DNA of 64,000 nucleotides, from positions 1-64,000 of the forward strand of contig NZ_WSRO01000001.1 of NCBI RefSeq assembly GCF_009769735.1, in the 5' to 3' direction. Of the stretch, positions 1 through 7,867 are shown piece by piece; within the stretch, counting starts at the first letter, position 1; the number at the start of each line of letters is the position of its first letter. Below the pieces are notes generated by a model. That model ran no database searches. It had not been told where the DNA came from and saw only the letters and a program-made list of their open reading frames with translations. Origin of the DNA: Streptomyces sp. BA2 (GTDB lineage: Bacteria > Actinomycetota > Actinomycetes > Streptomycetales > Streptomycetaceae). The position numbers were made by a program, and so were the translations under genes.

Positions 1-350
1 CCAGAGTGGAGGCGAACCTGTCCTCCATCAAGAGCAAGGGCTTCGAAATCAAGCACTGCGTCGGATCGACACAGGTACCGCCCTCGTCGTCCGCGGCGGC
101 GGGTGCGAGGCAGCAACGACCCTTCGTGATCCATCGGTCGAGCACCCAACGTTGCCCCGCCAAGCTCAGCGACATTAGAAACGGCAACTACCGTACGTAC
201 GTCACAGAAGCTGTCTTCAAAAAGATCGCCGAGCACACGAAGTACAGCAGCGGCGACGACAAGCGCCTCATGTGGGAAGGCCCCTACACCCGCGAGGTCG
301 GCGGCGAAACCATCACCATCTACAAGTCCTCCTGGTGGTCGAAGCCGTGA
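1..350 (+). pseudogene. PycC-type nucleotide cyclase, 3' remnant of a Pycsar system
   Basis: C-terminal end of a class III nucleotidyl cyclase, cut by the window start. The last part reads cleanly (KLSDIRNGNYRTYVTEAVF ... IYKSSWWSKP), the usual tail of Pycsar uridylate/cytidylate cyclases. Upstream the cyclase core is only recovered by changing frame: VG-DTGTALVVRGG, then VRGSND, then IGRAPNVA. At least three small indels lie within about 130 bp. Its TGA overlaps the GTG of the next gene (GTGA at 347-350), the normal PycC-PycTM arrangement. In the family the enzyme makes cCMP or cUMP on phage infection to activate the effector. As written it cannot make a functional protein. Whether this is true decay or sequence error cannot be decided here. 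Confidence 0.62.
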
Positions 351-846
351 CTGCCCAAGACCCGCGCGACACCGCATGGCGAATCCACCAGGCACTTGGT
401 GAATGGACAGCACGGGTCGACGCCAAAGCATCTTTCGCACTCACCCTGGAGTCAGCCACCCTCGCTGGCATCGTTGCGCTCTCCAGCAAAGGCCACCTTT
501 TCGACAACCTCACCGGCCTCCGCGTACGCGCACCGCTGTGGGCGGGCATCTTCCTCATCATGGCCGGCGCCCTGTGCGCAATCACCGTCGTCGCCCCCCG
601 TCTACGCAGCCGAAAGCAGCTACAAGCCGAAGCACCCAACAACTTCATCTACTTCGGCACCTGCAGTTCTGGGAACCGACAGCCCTCACCCAGAAGCTCG
701 AACAACAGGACATGCTGCCAATCCTCAGCAACCAGCTCATCAACATGAGCAAGATCGCCTGGAAGAAGCACCGCCACGTCCAGCTCTCCTTCATCCTCGC
801 CGGCCTCGGCGGGACCCTCGTTCTCATCGCCGGCTACATCGCCTAA
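347..846 (+). pseudogene. PycTM-type (DUF5706) Pycsar transmembrane effector, frameshifted
   Basis: Starts at GTG 347 overlapping the cyclase stop. The N-terminal part has the DUF5706 hallmarks: WTARVDAKASFALTLE, a membrane helix near residues 60-85, and APNNFIYFGT. One base appears to be missing near 660. In the -1 frame the protein resumes with LQFWEPTALTQKLEQQ ... QLINMSKIAWKKH and a second membrane helix (LSFILAGLGGTLVLIAGYIA), ending at TAA 844-846. Restored length is about 166 residues, normal for PycTM. Family role: a cyclic-pyrimidine-gated membrane-disrupting effector causing abortive infection. Recognition rests on domain pattern and gene order. Confidence 0.65.
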
Positions 847-1338
847 CTCCCCCACGAGGCCACAGGCATCGCACGTCACTGTCCAGCGACAATGCACGTC
901 AATGACACCGCACAGGCCGCATCAAAATGTCACCACCAGCGAGCAGGAACCACCTCACCAGCAATAACACAGCCAACACTCCCGCCAACAACTGCAGCAC
1001 CCAGGTGACACCCACACGCGGTGCCGCACCCACCGCTGAACGCCGCTCCCTTCAACAGCGGGCGGAAGGCGGCCATACGCTCCCGTGCGGCCCACGCCCC
1101 AACACAGCCCCGCCACAACCCCGAAGAGCCCAGCGGCCCAAGCGCGGAGACCCCATCGACGCGCAACACTCAACAAACCCCACTCCCAATCCCCGAAGCC
1201 GCCACGCCGACCGCACCCGCCCACCCTTCATCATCCAACGGGCGCGGGAGCAGGGGCAGCAGAGGGGTTGTCAGCAGGCGTACCAGGCCTGGTTGTTGGG
1301 GTGACCTGGAGTGACGCAGGGCCCCGGACTTGGGTCGC
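847..1338. other. no convincing gene
   Basis: About 490 bp, rich in C and A on the plus strand. Open frames exist on both strands but none has a good ribosome binding site. One minus-strand frame (about 930-1169) would encode a hydrophobic 79-residue peptide; I do not support it. No repeat or hairpin stands out until the GCAAC array. Confidence 0.4.
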
Positions 1339-1404
1339 GCAACATGCAACGCAACCTCTACCGCAACATTTTGACGCAACACGCAGCGCAATCCGTAGCG
1401 CAAC
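1339..1404. repeat. phased GCAAC repeat array
   Basis: GCAAC (once GCAAT) begins at 1339, 1351, 1363, 1376, 1388 and 1400, a spacing of 12-13 bp, with one extra copy at 1346. The array ends directly at the inverted repeat of the first promoter (1405). A short iterated word at constant phase beside a promoter suggests a protein-binding array (operator, partition site or replication iterons). No function is shown. Confidence 0.6.
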
Positions 1405-1439
1405 GGGGGTTCTAACCGAGCGAGATACACACTATTATT
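1405..1439 (+). promoter_or_regulatory. repeated promoter module, copy 1
   Basis: GGGGGTTCTAACC (1405-1417) followed by CACACTATTATT (1428-1439). The TATTAT part fits a -10 hexamer. A start codon with a good ribosome binding site (GTG 1496) follows. First of seven copies in this block. Confidence 0.65.
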
Positions 1440-1495
1440 TGAAGTCCTGGGAGGCGACTCCACGAAACCGCAAGGGACCAACGAAGGGGAAAGAC

Positions 1496-1867
1496 GTGGA
1501 ACTTACGATCACTGACGGAATCGTGCGCGGGGTGCGCGGCGCGGAGGCTCCCATGACCGGGCTTGCAGTTCAGGCCCGCACGATCGCGAACTTCCTGCCC
1601 CTGCTGTGCGCGCGAGCAGGGGTGAAGATTGTTCACAACTCCGACCGGAACTACACGGGAATTCGGTTCGAGACCAAGGCCGCCGGTCCGGTCGTGCTGG
1701 AAATGCCGACGGGTGAGGAGCCTTACCGTCTGGTTCAGGAATTCATCGAGCCTGACAAGTCGGGGCGCATGGAGGTTGAGTTGCGGCGATTCCCGCAGAT
1801 CTACAAGCCCCACGGAATCGCACTGGTCACGGCCGAATTCCTCCGGTCGAACGGCTTCCTGAAGTAA
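1496..1867 (+). CDS. hypothetical protein, 123 aa
   Basis: GTG start chosen because GAAGGGGAAAG lies just upstream and the preceding leader carries promoter copy 1. The protein is soluble, has no signal peptide and reads like a compact alpha/beta domain (VELTITDGIVRGVRG at the start; two charged blocks near the end). I do not recognise the family. It is the first gene of a unit with the genes at 1935 and 2218. Coding bias is normal for the element and no frameshift is seen. Confidence 0.7.
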   Translation: MELTITDGIVRGVRGAEAPMTGLAVQARTIANFLPLLCARAGVKIVHNSDRNYTGIRFETKAAGPVVLEMPTGEEPYRLVQEFIEPDKSGRMEVELRRFPQIYKPHGIALVTAEFLRSNGFLK

Positions 1868-1934
1868 TCCGTGCGGGGGCGCCCCGATTAGGCCGCCCCT
1901 TCCACCCGCCATCGCTGGAAGGAGAAGGGACGCT

Positions 1935-2213
1935 ATGGAGAGCACGCGGATTGCAGAGCAGGCCCAGGAATTCGGAGCCCCGCTCACGGACGCCGAGAAG
2001 GAGCAAGCCTGTTACGCACTGCGGGAAATGGCTCGCAGCGAGAGGGACCCGGACGCTCTGAGGGTGTCTCCCGAACAGCTGGACGTGGTCCGGTCGTTCT
2101 TCGAGTTGGGTTGGGCCATGGGTGTGCGCACCGGCCACACCGGCCCTGCCATGGCCGATGTTCGATCGACCGGGCGACCGTTGACCGCGCGTTCGTGGAA
2201 CTGCGCTGTCTGA
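1935..2213 (+). CDS. hypothetical protein, 92 aa
   Basis: ATG 1935 follows GGAAGGAGAAGG at ideal distance. Helical, acidic N-terminal half (MESTRIAEQAQEFGAPL ... DAEKEQACYALREMA), then a more basic end. No recognisable domain. It lies 67 bp after the previous gene and 4 bp before the next, so probably one transcript from promoter copy 1. The last 20 residues look less conserved in character, and a missing base there cannot be excluded. Confidence 0.6.
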   Translation: MESTRIAEQAQEFGAPLTDAEKEQACYALREMARSERDPDALRVSPEQLDVVRSFFELGWAMGVRTGHTGPAMADVRSTGRPLTARSWNCAV

Positions 2214-2217
2214 GCGG

Positions 2218-2460
2218 GTGGCGAATCAGCTTGCGCTCTCAGTAGCTCGGATCCTTGACCCGCAGGACGCCGGACCGGTCCTGTGGCAGAGGGTCAGGTA
2301 TCACGGGAGCCTGACACGGCGTCACGGCGTCTACTGGGTACAGGCGATCAAGGCGCAGGCCGGACTGGTGGGAGCGGCTCACGCCGTTCGCTACGACCTG
2401 TGCGAGGTGATCGATGGCATACCGGTGCCCGCTGTCAGGGACTACGGCGGCAGAGCCTGA
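2218..2460 (+). CDS. hypothetical protein, 80 aa
   Basis: GTG 2218, GAGCGGGTG context, 4 bp after the previous stop. Reads MANQLALSVARILDPQDAG ... RVRYHGSLTRRHGVYWVQAI ... YDLCEVIDGIPVPAVRDYGG. Small, soluble and basic in the middle; family not recognised. Probably translated with its neighbour. Ends 48 bp before the inverted repeat of promoter copy 2. Confidence 0.55.
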   Translation: MANQLALSVARILDPQDAGPVLWQRVRYHGSLTRRHGVYWVQAIKAQAGLVGAAHAVRYDLCEVIDGIPVPAVRDYGGRA

Positions 2461-2508
2461 CGCCGCTTCCCGAGTTCCGCGCGCCGTCGGCGTAAGTGCG
2501 CAGGTCAG

Positions 2509-2543
2509 GGTGGGTTTACCCACCCCTGAAACACACTATTATT
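2509..2543 (+). promoter_or_regulatory. repeated promoter module, copy 2
   Basis: Perfect inverted repeat GGTGGGTTTACCCACC (2509-2524) overlapping a plausible -35 (TTTACC), then CACACTATTATT (2532-2543). Preceded by GCGCAGGTCAG, also found at other copies. Confidence 0.7.
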
Positions 2544-2610
2544 TACGTTGTTCGGGGTGGTGGCCCCGCCCCGGACCCCGCAGAAACCAACGTCGAAGGG
2601 GAAGCGACCA
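2544..2610 (+). promoter_or_regulatory. conserved 5' leader (shared with the DUF932 gene)
   Basis: The stretch between promoter copy 2 and ATG 2611 closely matches the leader of the DUF932 gene at 3595-3657: GTTGTTCGGGG, GGTGG, a GC-rich hairpin, CCGCAGAA, CCAAC and GAAGGGGAA. The shared blocks keep order and spacing, so they belong to one duplicated promoter-leader cassette. Confidence 0.5.
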
Positions 2611-3212
2611 ATGGCAAAGCAGGGAGCCCGGCAGATGCTGCCGGAGGTACAGAAGTACATCGAGAGCTTTGAAGCGGCCAGGTCGACTCAGGAAGCTGCC
2701 GTGGCTGCGGCTGACAAGAATACCCGGAGCGGTACAGCTTCGGCGAGGACGGGCGGCGCCAGGCCAGCGCCTACAGCGAGGAGGTTCAGAAGGCCTACAA
2801 CACGCGCGCAGATGTCCAGGCGGACGCCTGGGACGCTCTCAAGACCTCCGGGGATCCGCTGGTGAAGTGGATCGCCGAGAACTGCGCCGAATACCGTGAA
2901 CAGGCTCAGTGCATCCTCGCCGTCCTGCCTGCCACGGTCGAGGAACTTGACGATCTGGCGGACACGAACGAGTGGTGCCCCGTCTGGGACGCCTTCAGGC
3001 GGGAGGCGATCGATGCCGGAGTCATGCCGGGCGTCACTCCCCCGAGCCCGGCCAGGAAAGCGGTCTTCGAGCGGATCAACGAGGAAAGCTGCTGCCGCAT
3101 GGATAGGAGGGTCATGCGGCGCATCGACAAGGCCCTTGACGCCCTGGTCCATGAAGTCCTGACGGGCTCGGGCAGCGCCACGGAAGCGAAGGGCGGGGCG
3201 GTCCGGGCATGA
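2611..3212 (+). CDS. hypothetical protein, about 200 aa, one-base frameshift
   Basis: ATG 2611 follows GTCGAAGGGGAAGCGACCA. The N-terminus (MAKQGARQMLPEVQKYIESF) is joined by a single missing G near 2722 to the second frame, which reads YSFGEDGRRQASAYSEEVQK ... LVKWIAENCAEYREQAQCI and runs to TGA 3210-3212. The restored protein is soluble and largely helical, with an acidic Trp-containing middle (TNEWCPVWDAFRREAID). No known domain recognised. Transcribed from promoter copy 2. As written, translation from 2611 would end at 2865 with a nonsense tail. Confidence 0.6.
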
Positions 3213-3557
3213 CCGAGGTGAGCCACAACCCGCCGAAGCCCTAGCACGAGCAACACCGAGCCGCCGTGCCCTGTTTCCTCTCTACGACGGGGCGCGGCCA
3301 CTCCGGCCAGACTCGCTTTCCGACAGCTCGCCGTCCCGGCGTCCGCGCTCTCTGTCGACGGTGCGGGGCGGCGAGCCGCAGGTCATTCAGCCGAGCCGCG
3401 GCGCCAGTGATCGTGACCGAGAGCGCAGCGGCACGAGCGCCCCGGCGTCCAGGGGGAAGCGACGCTCACCGCCCCTGCCCAGCCTGAGCCGGCAGTCAAG
3501 CCCACCGCCCCCCATCCGGGAGGGCAGCAGTGCCGACGTACGAAAACCGCCAGCTCA
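3213..3557. other. no convincing gene
   Basis: About 345 bp. An 11-codon frame starts at ATG 3209 overlapping the previous stop but ends at once. Longer frames (3266-3487) have odd composition and no ribosome binding site. It may be a decayed gene; nothing is callable. Confidence 0.35.
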
Positions 3558-3594
3558 GGGGTGGGTTCACCCATTCCCAAACCACACTATTATT
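3558..3594 (+). promoter_or_regulatory. repeated promoter module, copy 3
   Basis: GGGGTGGGTTCACCCA (3558-3573), an inverted repeat overlapping a -35-like TTCACC, then CACACTATTATT (3583-3594). Drives the DUF932 gene. Confidence 0.7.
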
Positions 3595-3657
3595 GAAGTT
3601 GTTCGGGGGTGGTGGCGCTACCCCCGACACCGCAGAAGCCAACACCGAAGGGGAATC

Positions 3658-4863
3658 GTGACTATCACCGACGTGAACACCGCGTTCGCTGCCGAGAAGA
3701 CCGCACAGGTCGAAGCCGTCCGTGAACGAGAGCGCGCCTTCCAGGCCCGTGTGAACCGGGGCGAGATCCGAATGATTGGCACCGACCGCTACGAGGTGCT
3801 TACCGGCTGGGACCGGGGCGAGACGTTCACCGTCTCCCGCAACGCCGATGGGCAGATCGAGCAGATCATCGCCAATCACGGACTCGACGAGCAGTCGGAC
3901 GGCACCATCTCCCTGTACGCGTCGTCTCCTGCCTGGCACGGCCTCGGCCGGATCATCCCCGGCGGCACCACGGACATCGACGAGGTCCTTCGCCTGTCCG
4001 GACTCGACTTCGAGGTCACCACGGTGCCCGCTCTGTACGAGTGGCAGGGCGAGACGCGCGAGCACGCTGACCAGCAGCACACCGTTCGCACGGACACCGG
4101 CGCCGCCCTCGGCGCAGTCGGCTCCCGGTACACGCCGATTCAGAACCGGGCGGGGTTCGTGTTCCTTCAGGAACTGGTGAGCCGCTATGACGTGGTGTGG
4201 GAGTCCGCCGGACTCCTGCGCGGCGGGAAGCGCGTGTTCGTCTCCATCCGCCTCCCGGAGTCGGTCACCGTGGACGCCGACGGCATCAACGACATCGTGG
4301 TCCCGTACATCGCCGTCATGAACGACCACTCTGGCAACGGCCAGTTCCAGTGCGTCGTCACCCCGTGGCGTCCTGTCTGCGCCAACACCGAGCGGTTCGC
4401 CGTCCGCGATGCCGTCACCCGCTGGGCCGTCCGGCACACCGCAGGAGCCACCAGCCAGATCAAGGAAGCCCGCCGCACCCTGGGTCTCTCCTCCCAGTAC
4501 TTCGAGCAGTTCGCCGACGAAGAGACTGCACTGGCCCGCACAGACATCGCAGTCGCCGACTTCCACCAGGTGATCGCAGACCTGTGGCCCCTCGACGACG
4601 ACGCGTCCAAGAGGAAGCAGACCAACCACGCCGCCCGGTTGGACGCCCTCAACGACGTGTTCCGCACCGAGAGCGAACGCGTCGGACGGACCGCCTACGC
4701 GGCCGAGCGTGCCATCACCGGCTACCTCGACCACCTCACCCCCAGGCGCCCGCCGAAGTCCATGACCGAGGAAATCGCACGCGCCACGGCCGTACTCGAA
4801 GGCGCCGACGACGAGGTCAAGAGCAAGGCCCACCGGCGCCTGCTCCAGCTCCGCACCCGCTGA
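3658..4863 (+). CDS. DUF932 (TIGR03299-type phage/plasmid-like) protein
   Basis: 401 residues from GTG 3658, placed by GAAGGGGAATC upstream; the longer open frame is only leader. The body matches DUF932: PAWHGLGRIIPGGTTDIDEV near residue 85, ALGAVGSRYTPIQN near 150, MNDHSGNGQFQCVVTPWRPV near 222 with C-x5-ANTERFAVRDAVTRWAVRHT, and a helical C-terminus. DUF932 proteins are common on phages and conjugative plasmids; their biochemical role is not settled. Single-gene unit with its own promoter copy 3 and a strong terminator 33 bp downstream. Intact, unlike most neighbours. Confidence 0.9.
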   Translation: MTITDVNTAFAAEKTAQVEAVRERERAFQARVNRGEIRMIGTDRYEVLTGWDRGETFTVSRNADGQIEQIIANHGLDEQSDGTISLYASSPAWHGLGRIIPGGTTDIDEVLRLSGLDFEVTTVPALYEWQGETREHADQQHTVRTDTGAALGAVGSRYTPIQNRAGFVFLQELVSRYDVVWESAGLLRGGKRVFVSIRLPESVTVDADGINDIVVPYIAVMNDHSGNGQFQCVVTPWRPVCANTERFAVRDAVTRWAVRHTAGATSQIKEARRTLGLSSQYFEQFADEETALARTDIAVADFHQVIADLWPLDDDASKRKQTNHAARLDALNDVFRTESERVGRTAYAAERAITGYLDHLTPRRPPKSMTEEIARATAVLEGADDEVKSKAHRRLLQLRTR

Positions 4864-4895
4864 GCCCCGAGACCGGCAGCCTCAGCTGACAGACC

Positions 4896-4937
4896 CCCGT
4901 GCGGGCCGGGAACTTCCCCGAGCCCGGCCCGCACGGG
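4896..4937 (+). terminator. strong hairpin terminator after DUF932
   Basis: Perfect 15-bp stem: CCCGTGCGGGCCGGG (4896-4910) and CCCGGCCCGCACGGG (4923-4937), 12-nt loop. There is no T-tract, which is normal for Streptomyces terminators. Confidence 0.75.
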
Positions 4938-5167
4938 CCAACTCCTCCAGAGCGCGGAGCGCGCGTTGCCACCCGCTCAGGGAGCACGGAACAGGCCCGC
5001 CCCGATCCTGCCGCGCAGTGGCTGCGCGACGCGGCTGTGGAGCAGCCCGCGTCGCGCGGAAGACGCCTGCTGTCCCATGCGGGCAGTGCGGCCGGCCTTC
5101 GGTGCTCACCGCCCCCATCCCACCCGACATCCAGTGCTCACCGCGCCGTCCCGGAAGGATCCCCCCT

Positions 5168-5632
5168 ATGCCCGCACGCCCGGACCTCACTCGCCCCGAG
5201 GATGCCTCCATAGCTGCCGCCATGAACCGCACCCTGGACGCGCTTGCCGCCCTAGTCCTGGAGCTCGGCGACGGTGAGCACACGATCAACCTCTTGGCCC
5301 AGCGGGCCGACGACACCCATGCCCGGGCTCTGGCCGACCTTTCTGTCAACACCGGCCCTCTCCGCATGGCCGTGCTGGATGAAGAGGAGTTCTGCGCCCT
5401 ACGCATGCTGCTGGTGTTCGCCCTGGAGGGCAGCACCGTGCGCAGCGCGGTCCTGGTCGCCACCACGGCCGCCGAACCCAATCCCCGCGCCTGCGGCTGG
5501 ACCGTACACGACGGTTGGCTGCGCCCCATGGACACGGCCGACCTCCAGCTTGCCGTCATTCCGTGCCCCGACGTCCCCGCCGTAGAGCGCGAGGTCTACG
5601 ACGCCCCAGTCCTGCCGCTCCGACACCGGTGA
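5168..5632 (+). CDS. hypothetical protein, 154 aa
   Basis: ATG 5168 is preceded by GGAAGGATCCCCCCT. Soluble protein with helices in the first half (AAAMNRTLDALAALVLEL) and a beta-rich second half (GWTVHDGWLRPMDTADLQ). No family recognised. It follows the DUF932 terminator by 230 bp; that gap shows no CACACTATTATT copy, so its promoter is not identified. Confidence 0.6.
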   Translation: MPARPDLTRPEDASIAAAMNRTLDALAALVLELGDGEHTINLLAQRADDTHARALADLSVNTGPLRMAVLDEEEFCALRMLLVFALEGSTVRSAVLVATTAAEPNPRACGWTVHDGWLRPMDTADLQLAVIPCPDVPAVEREVYDAPVLPLRHR

Positions 5633-5643
5633 GGAGGACTCCC

Positions 5644-5864
5644 GTGCCTGACCCGCCCGCCAACACTCCGGCCCAAGGAACCACGGCGACATACCCGCCC
5701 AGCCGCCCGTGGGGTATGAGCACTCCCGCCGCGGCCAGGAGGAGATTGCCTCACTGCGCGCCCAGCAGCGTATCTGCACGCGGGACCGCCTCCCGGGCCC
5801 TGGTCAGCGCCAACTGGCACCGAACCGCCGCACCGAGGCCGAGGAAGCCGCAGGTCAGGAGTAG
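5644..5864 (+). CDS. hypothetical small protein, one-base frameshift
   Basis: GTG 5644 follows GGTGAGGAGGACTCCC, 11 bp after the previous stop. The first 14 codons (VPDPPANTPAQGTT) continue, after one missing base near 5685, as DIPAQPPVGYEHSRRGQEEI ASLRAQQRIC, a hydrophilic helical protein ending at TAG 5862-5864, inside promoter copy 4. Restored length about 73 residues. Function unknown. Confidence 0.45.
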
Positions 5865-5894
5865 GTTCACAAACGATCAAACGACACTAGTATT
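5851..5894 (+). promoter_or_regulatory. repeated promoter module, copy 4 (divergent)
   Basis: CAGGTCAGGAGTAGGTTCAC (5851-5870) followed by GACACTAGTATT (5883-5894). The inverted repeat is poorly kept here, but the flanking word and spacing match the other copies. Confidence 0.5.
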
Positions 5895-5915
5895 TGCAGT
5901 GGCGGAGTGCTGCAA

Positions 5916-6042
5916 ATGAGTTGTCGAGTACCCGGGCAACCACCCGGGCAGCGATGGCGGCATCCCCGGATTCGCCAGCCGCGAGTGGGCCGCGCGTTTC
6001 CTGTATCGCTACCACAAGCCCCAGCCATCCAGCCGAACCTGA
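5916..6042 (+). CDS. possible small protein with LYxYxxPQPSxRT tail, frameshifted
   Basis: ATG 5916 (GGAG nine bases upstream) lies 22 bp after promoter copy 4. The initiating frame shifts almost at once into EYPGNHPGSDGGIPGFASRE WAARFLYRYHKPQPSSRT, stop TGA 6040-6042. The same tail, LYCYRQPQPSGRT, recurs at 6509-6551, with differences mainly at silent positions, which supports coding. Function unknown. Confidence 0.4.
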
Positions 6043-6156
6043 CAAGCCACCAACCCGTCTCGCGCATCGCGTCTCCCGAGCAGACAGCACGCCGAAAGAC
6101 ATCCGGCTACGCGTACCCACAGACCGCGCAGCAGCCAGAGAGGAACGCACCGCCCC

Positions 6157-6452
6157 ATGGAAACGAGCTTCTACCAGCAACCCGAGCAGCACCCCCACAC
6201 ACCCTTCGACGTCGCACGCGCCTCCCTTGAGTTCCTGGGGGATCAGTGGGGAGCCGTGTCCGGCCCCTGGGGACGACCGGTCACCTGTGCAGCGGCGACC
6301 GCGTCCCGTTCACGATCGGTGTCTGCGAGGCCGGGCACCTCTACATCCGTAACGACGCCCAGGGCGACAGCGCCCACCTGCCCTTCACCTCCACCGCCGA
6401 CCTCCCCGCGATCGGCCAGGCCATCGCCGAAGTCGTCGGCGGCCTGTACTGA
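6157..6452 (+). CDS. hypothetical protein, about 98 aa, one-base frameshift
   Basis: ATG 6157 after GAGAGGAACGCACCGCCCC. METSFYQQPEQHPHTPFDVA RASLEFLGDQWGAVSG joins, through one missing C near 6263, PLGTTGHLCSGDRVPFTIG and CEAGHLYIRNDAQGDSAHLP, ending at TGA 6450-6452. The second half is beta-rich. Family not recognised. It lies between the two micro-ORFs sharing a C-terminal motif. Confidence 0.5.
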
Positions 6453-6492
6453 CCGCCCCCTCCCGCGTCCAGGACCGACGGAAGGGGCCGCG

Positions 6493-6551
6493 ATGCCCGA
6501 GGAGTTCTCCTGTACTGCTACCGCCAGCCCCAGCCCTCCGGCCGCACCTGA
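6493..6551 (+). CDS. possible micro-ORF with LYCYRQPQPSGRT tail, frameshifted
   Basis: ATG 6493 is preceded by GACGGAAGGGGCCGCG. Restoring one base gives a peptide of about 19 residues, MPEEVLLYCYRQPQPSGRT. Its last 13 residues match the peptide ending at 6042. Very short, so low confidence. Confidence 0.3.
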
Positions 6552-6592
6552 CCGCCTCACGGTCGCCACCTTCCCGCAGAAGGGACCGCGCA

Positions 6593-6885
6593 TTGGCCAC
6601 CTTCGGTCACATCACCCGCGAGCGCTGCGACCAGTTGGGCCGCACCCTGACGACTACCGGCCTCTCCTGGACAGACAACGGCCTCAAGACAAACCCGAGT
6701 TCTTGACCTACACCGCCACCGAGGCCCACGGCCGCAAATGGAGCATCAGCCCGGCCACCAGCAACCAGATCACCCCAGCCCGGCCCGCGAGCATCTGGCA
6801 GGCCCAGTGTGCCGAGCCGATGCACCGGACTCCGGTCATGTCCGCACGGGCAATCGTCGCCCACATCCGGGACTTCCCCGCATGA
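6593..6885 (+). CDS. hypothetical protein, about 97 aa, one-base frameshift
   Basis: TTG 6593 follows AGAAGGGACCGCGCA. ATFGHITRERCDQLGRTLTT TGLSWTDNGLKTNP joins the next frame (EFLTYTATEAHGRKWSISPA) after one missing base near 6700 and ends with IVAHIRDFPA, TGA overlapping the ATG of the next gene. It has a beta-strand-rich core. Function unknown. Translational coupling to the zinc-ribbon gene is likely (ATGA). Confidence 0.5.
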
Positions 6886-7079
6886 CCGGCCCGCTGCGGC
6901 CGTGGCACCCCAAGGACTTCGACGACCAATGCGAGACGTGCGGCGCGCCCGCAGGCCAGCCGTGCCGTCCGTCGTGCGACACCGGCTACACCGCCGAGGA
7001 CGCCCGCCGTGACGCGAAATTCTGCGACCAGGCGCGGGGAACCCCCGCGCCGAGCACGCCAGCCCGCCCTCCGAAGTAG
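6882..7079 (+). CDS. small zinc-finger-like protein, 65 aa
   Basis: ATG 6882 overlaps the previous stop (ATGA). The sequence CETCGAPAGQPCRPSCDTGY has C-x2-C-x6-C-x3-C spacing, consistent with a small zinc-binding ribbon such as occurs in many actinophage and Streptomyces plasmid proteins. The tail is basic and proline-rich. Role unknown; DNA or protein binding is possible. Confidence 0.55.
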   Translation: MTGPLRPWHPKDFDDQCETCGAPAGQPCRPSCDTGYTAEDARRDAKFCDQARGTPAPSTPARPPK

Positions 7080-7092
7080 CGAACAGGATTGC

Positions 7093-7716
7093 ATGACACG
7101 CGAGTTGACCACCCAGATGCAGTTCGACGCGTTCACCCACGCAGTGGTGCGGGAGTTAGGTAGGCGCTGCCGGGCGGTCGAACTCACCGACTACGAGCGC
7201 GGCTTGCGACGGCTCATCATCGACGGCGACGGCCGCGCCCTGCGCCTCTACCAGCCCGACGACCGCCACCCGAACGTCTGAAGATCTACGCCGCGCTGCC
7301 ATACGAGACCAAGATGACCGCGCCGTGATCGAAGACACGGCCAGCACCACGTACCACGTGGCACGCGAGATCACTCGGCGGCTGCTTCCGCTGCACACTG
7401 AGGCCGCGCAGCAGGCCGCCGAACTCGCCGCCCAGCAGAAGGCATAGGAGGGCAACCGCCGCGCCGTCACCAAAACCCTGGCCAGCACACTCCCCGGTGC
7501 CCGGATCGAGGAGCAGTACCGGCGCAACCGGATCCTCTAGCAGCACGACACGAGGCCTCCCGACGAGCACGCCCCCTCCAGGTCGACAGTGTCACCGTGC
7601 TCGTCGGCTCCTCCGGTGAGGGGGTGCAGGCCGAAGCGTCCGGGCGACCCGGCTCTGTGAATTCCATGCTGACCGCGTGCGGTCCAGGCATCACGGGAGT
7701 GAGAAGCGCAGGTTAG
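7093..7716 (+). pseudogene. broken hypothetical gene with several lesions
   Basis: From ATG 7093 the reading is MTRELTTQMQFDAFTHAVVR ... RALRLYQPDDRHPNV, stop at 7281. Coding-like sequence continues in other frames: LKIYAALPYETKMTAP, then VIEDTASTTYHVAREITRRL LPLHTEAAQQAAELAAQQKA, an in-frame TAG (7446-7448), NRRAVTKTLASTLPGARIEE QYRRNRIL, then VDSVTVLVGSSGEGVQAEAS to TAG 7714-7716. At least three indels and one stop. The original product would be about 200 residues, soluble and helical. A 62-aa protein from 7093-7281 is the only intact part. Confidence 0.45.
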
Positions 7717-7731
7717 GGGTGGGTTCCCCCT
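7706..7731 (+). promoter_or_regulatory. partial copy of the promoter module (no -10)
   Basis: GCGCAGGTTAGGGGTGGGTT followed by CCCCCT matches the upstream half of the module at 2499-2524, but no CACACTATTATT follows. It may be an operator half without promoter, or a decayed copy upstream of the tRNA. Confidence 0.35.
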
Positions 7732-7867
7732 GGTTCCTGCCCCGCCTCCGCAGACACTCCCCCGACAGACCTGGCGGCCGAGACGGCCCTCTCAGCCCGG
7801 CCCCCGGAGCGAGGCCACGCCCTGCCCGACCAGGCCGAGGGACGCGGCCCTCACAACCGCACACCGA

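Noticed and set aside
930..1224. Small minus-strand membrane protein in the 847-1338 gap
   Set aside because: Hydrophobic runs come from GC-rich reversed sequence; no ribosome binding site and two overlapping frames look equally plausible.
3496..4833. Minus-strand frame of 445 codons opposite DUF932
   Set aside because: Plus-strand DUF932 motifs are unmistakable; the opposite frame runs through the promoter module and leader.
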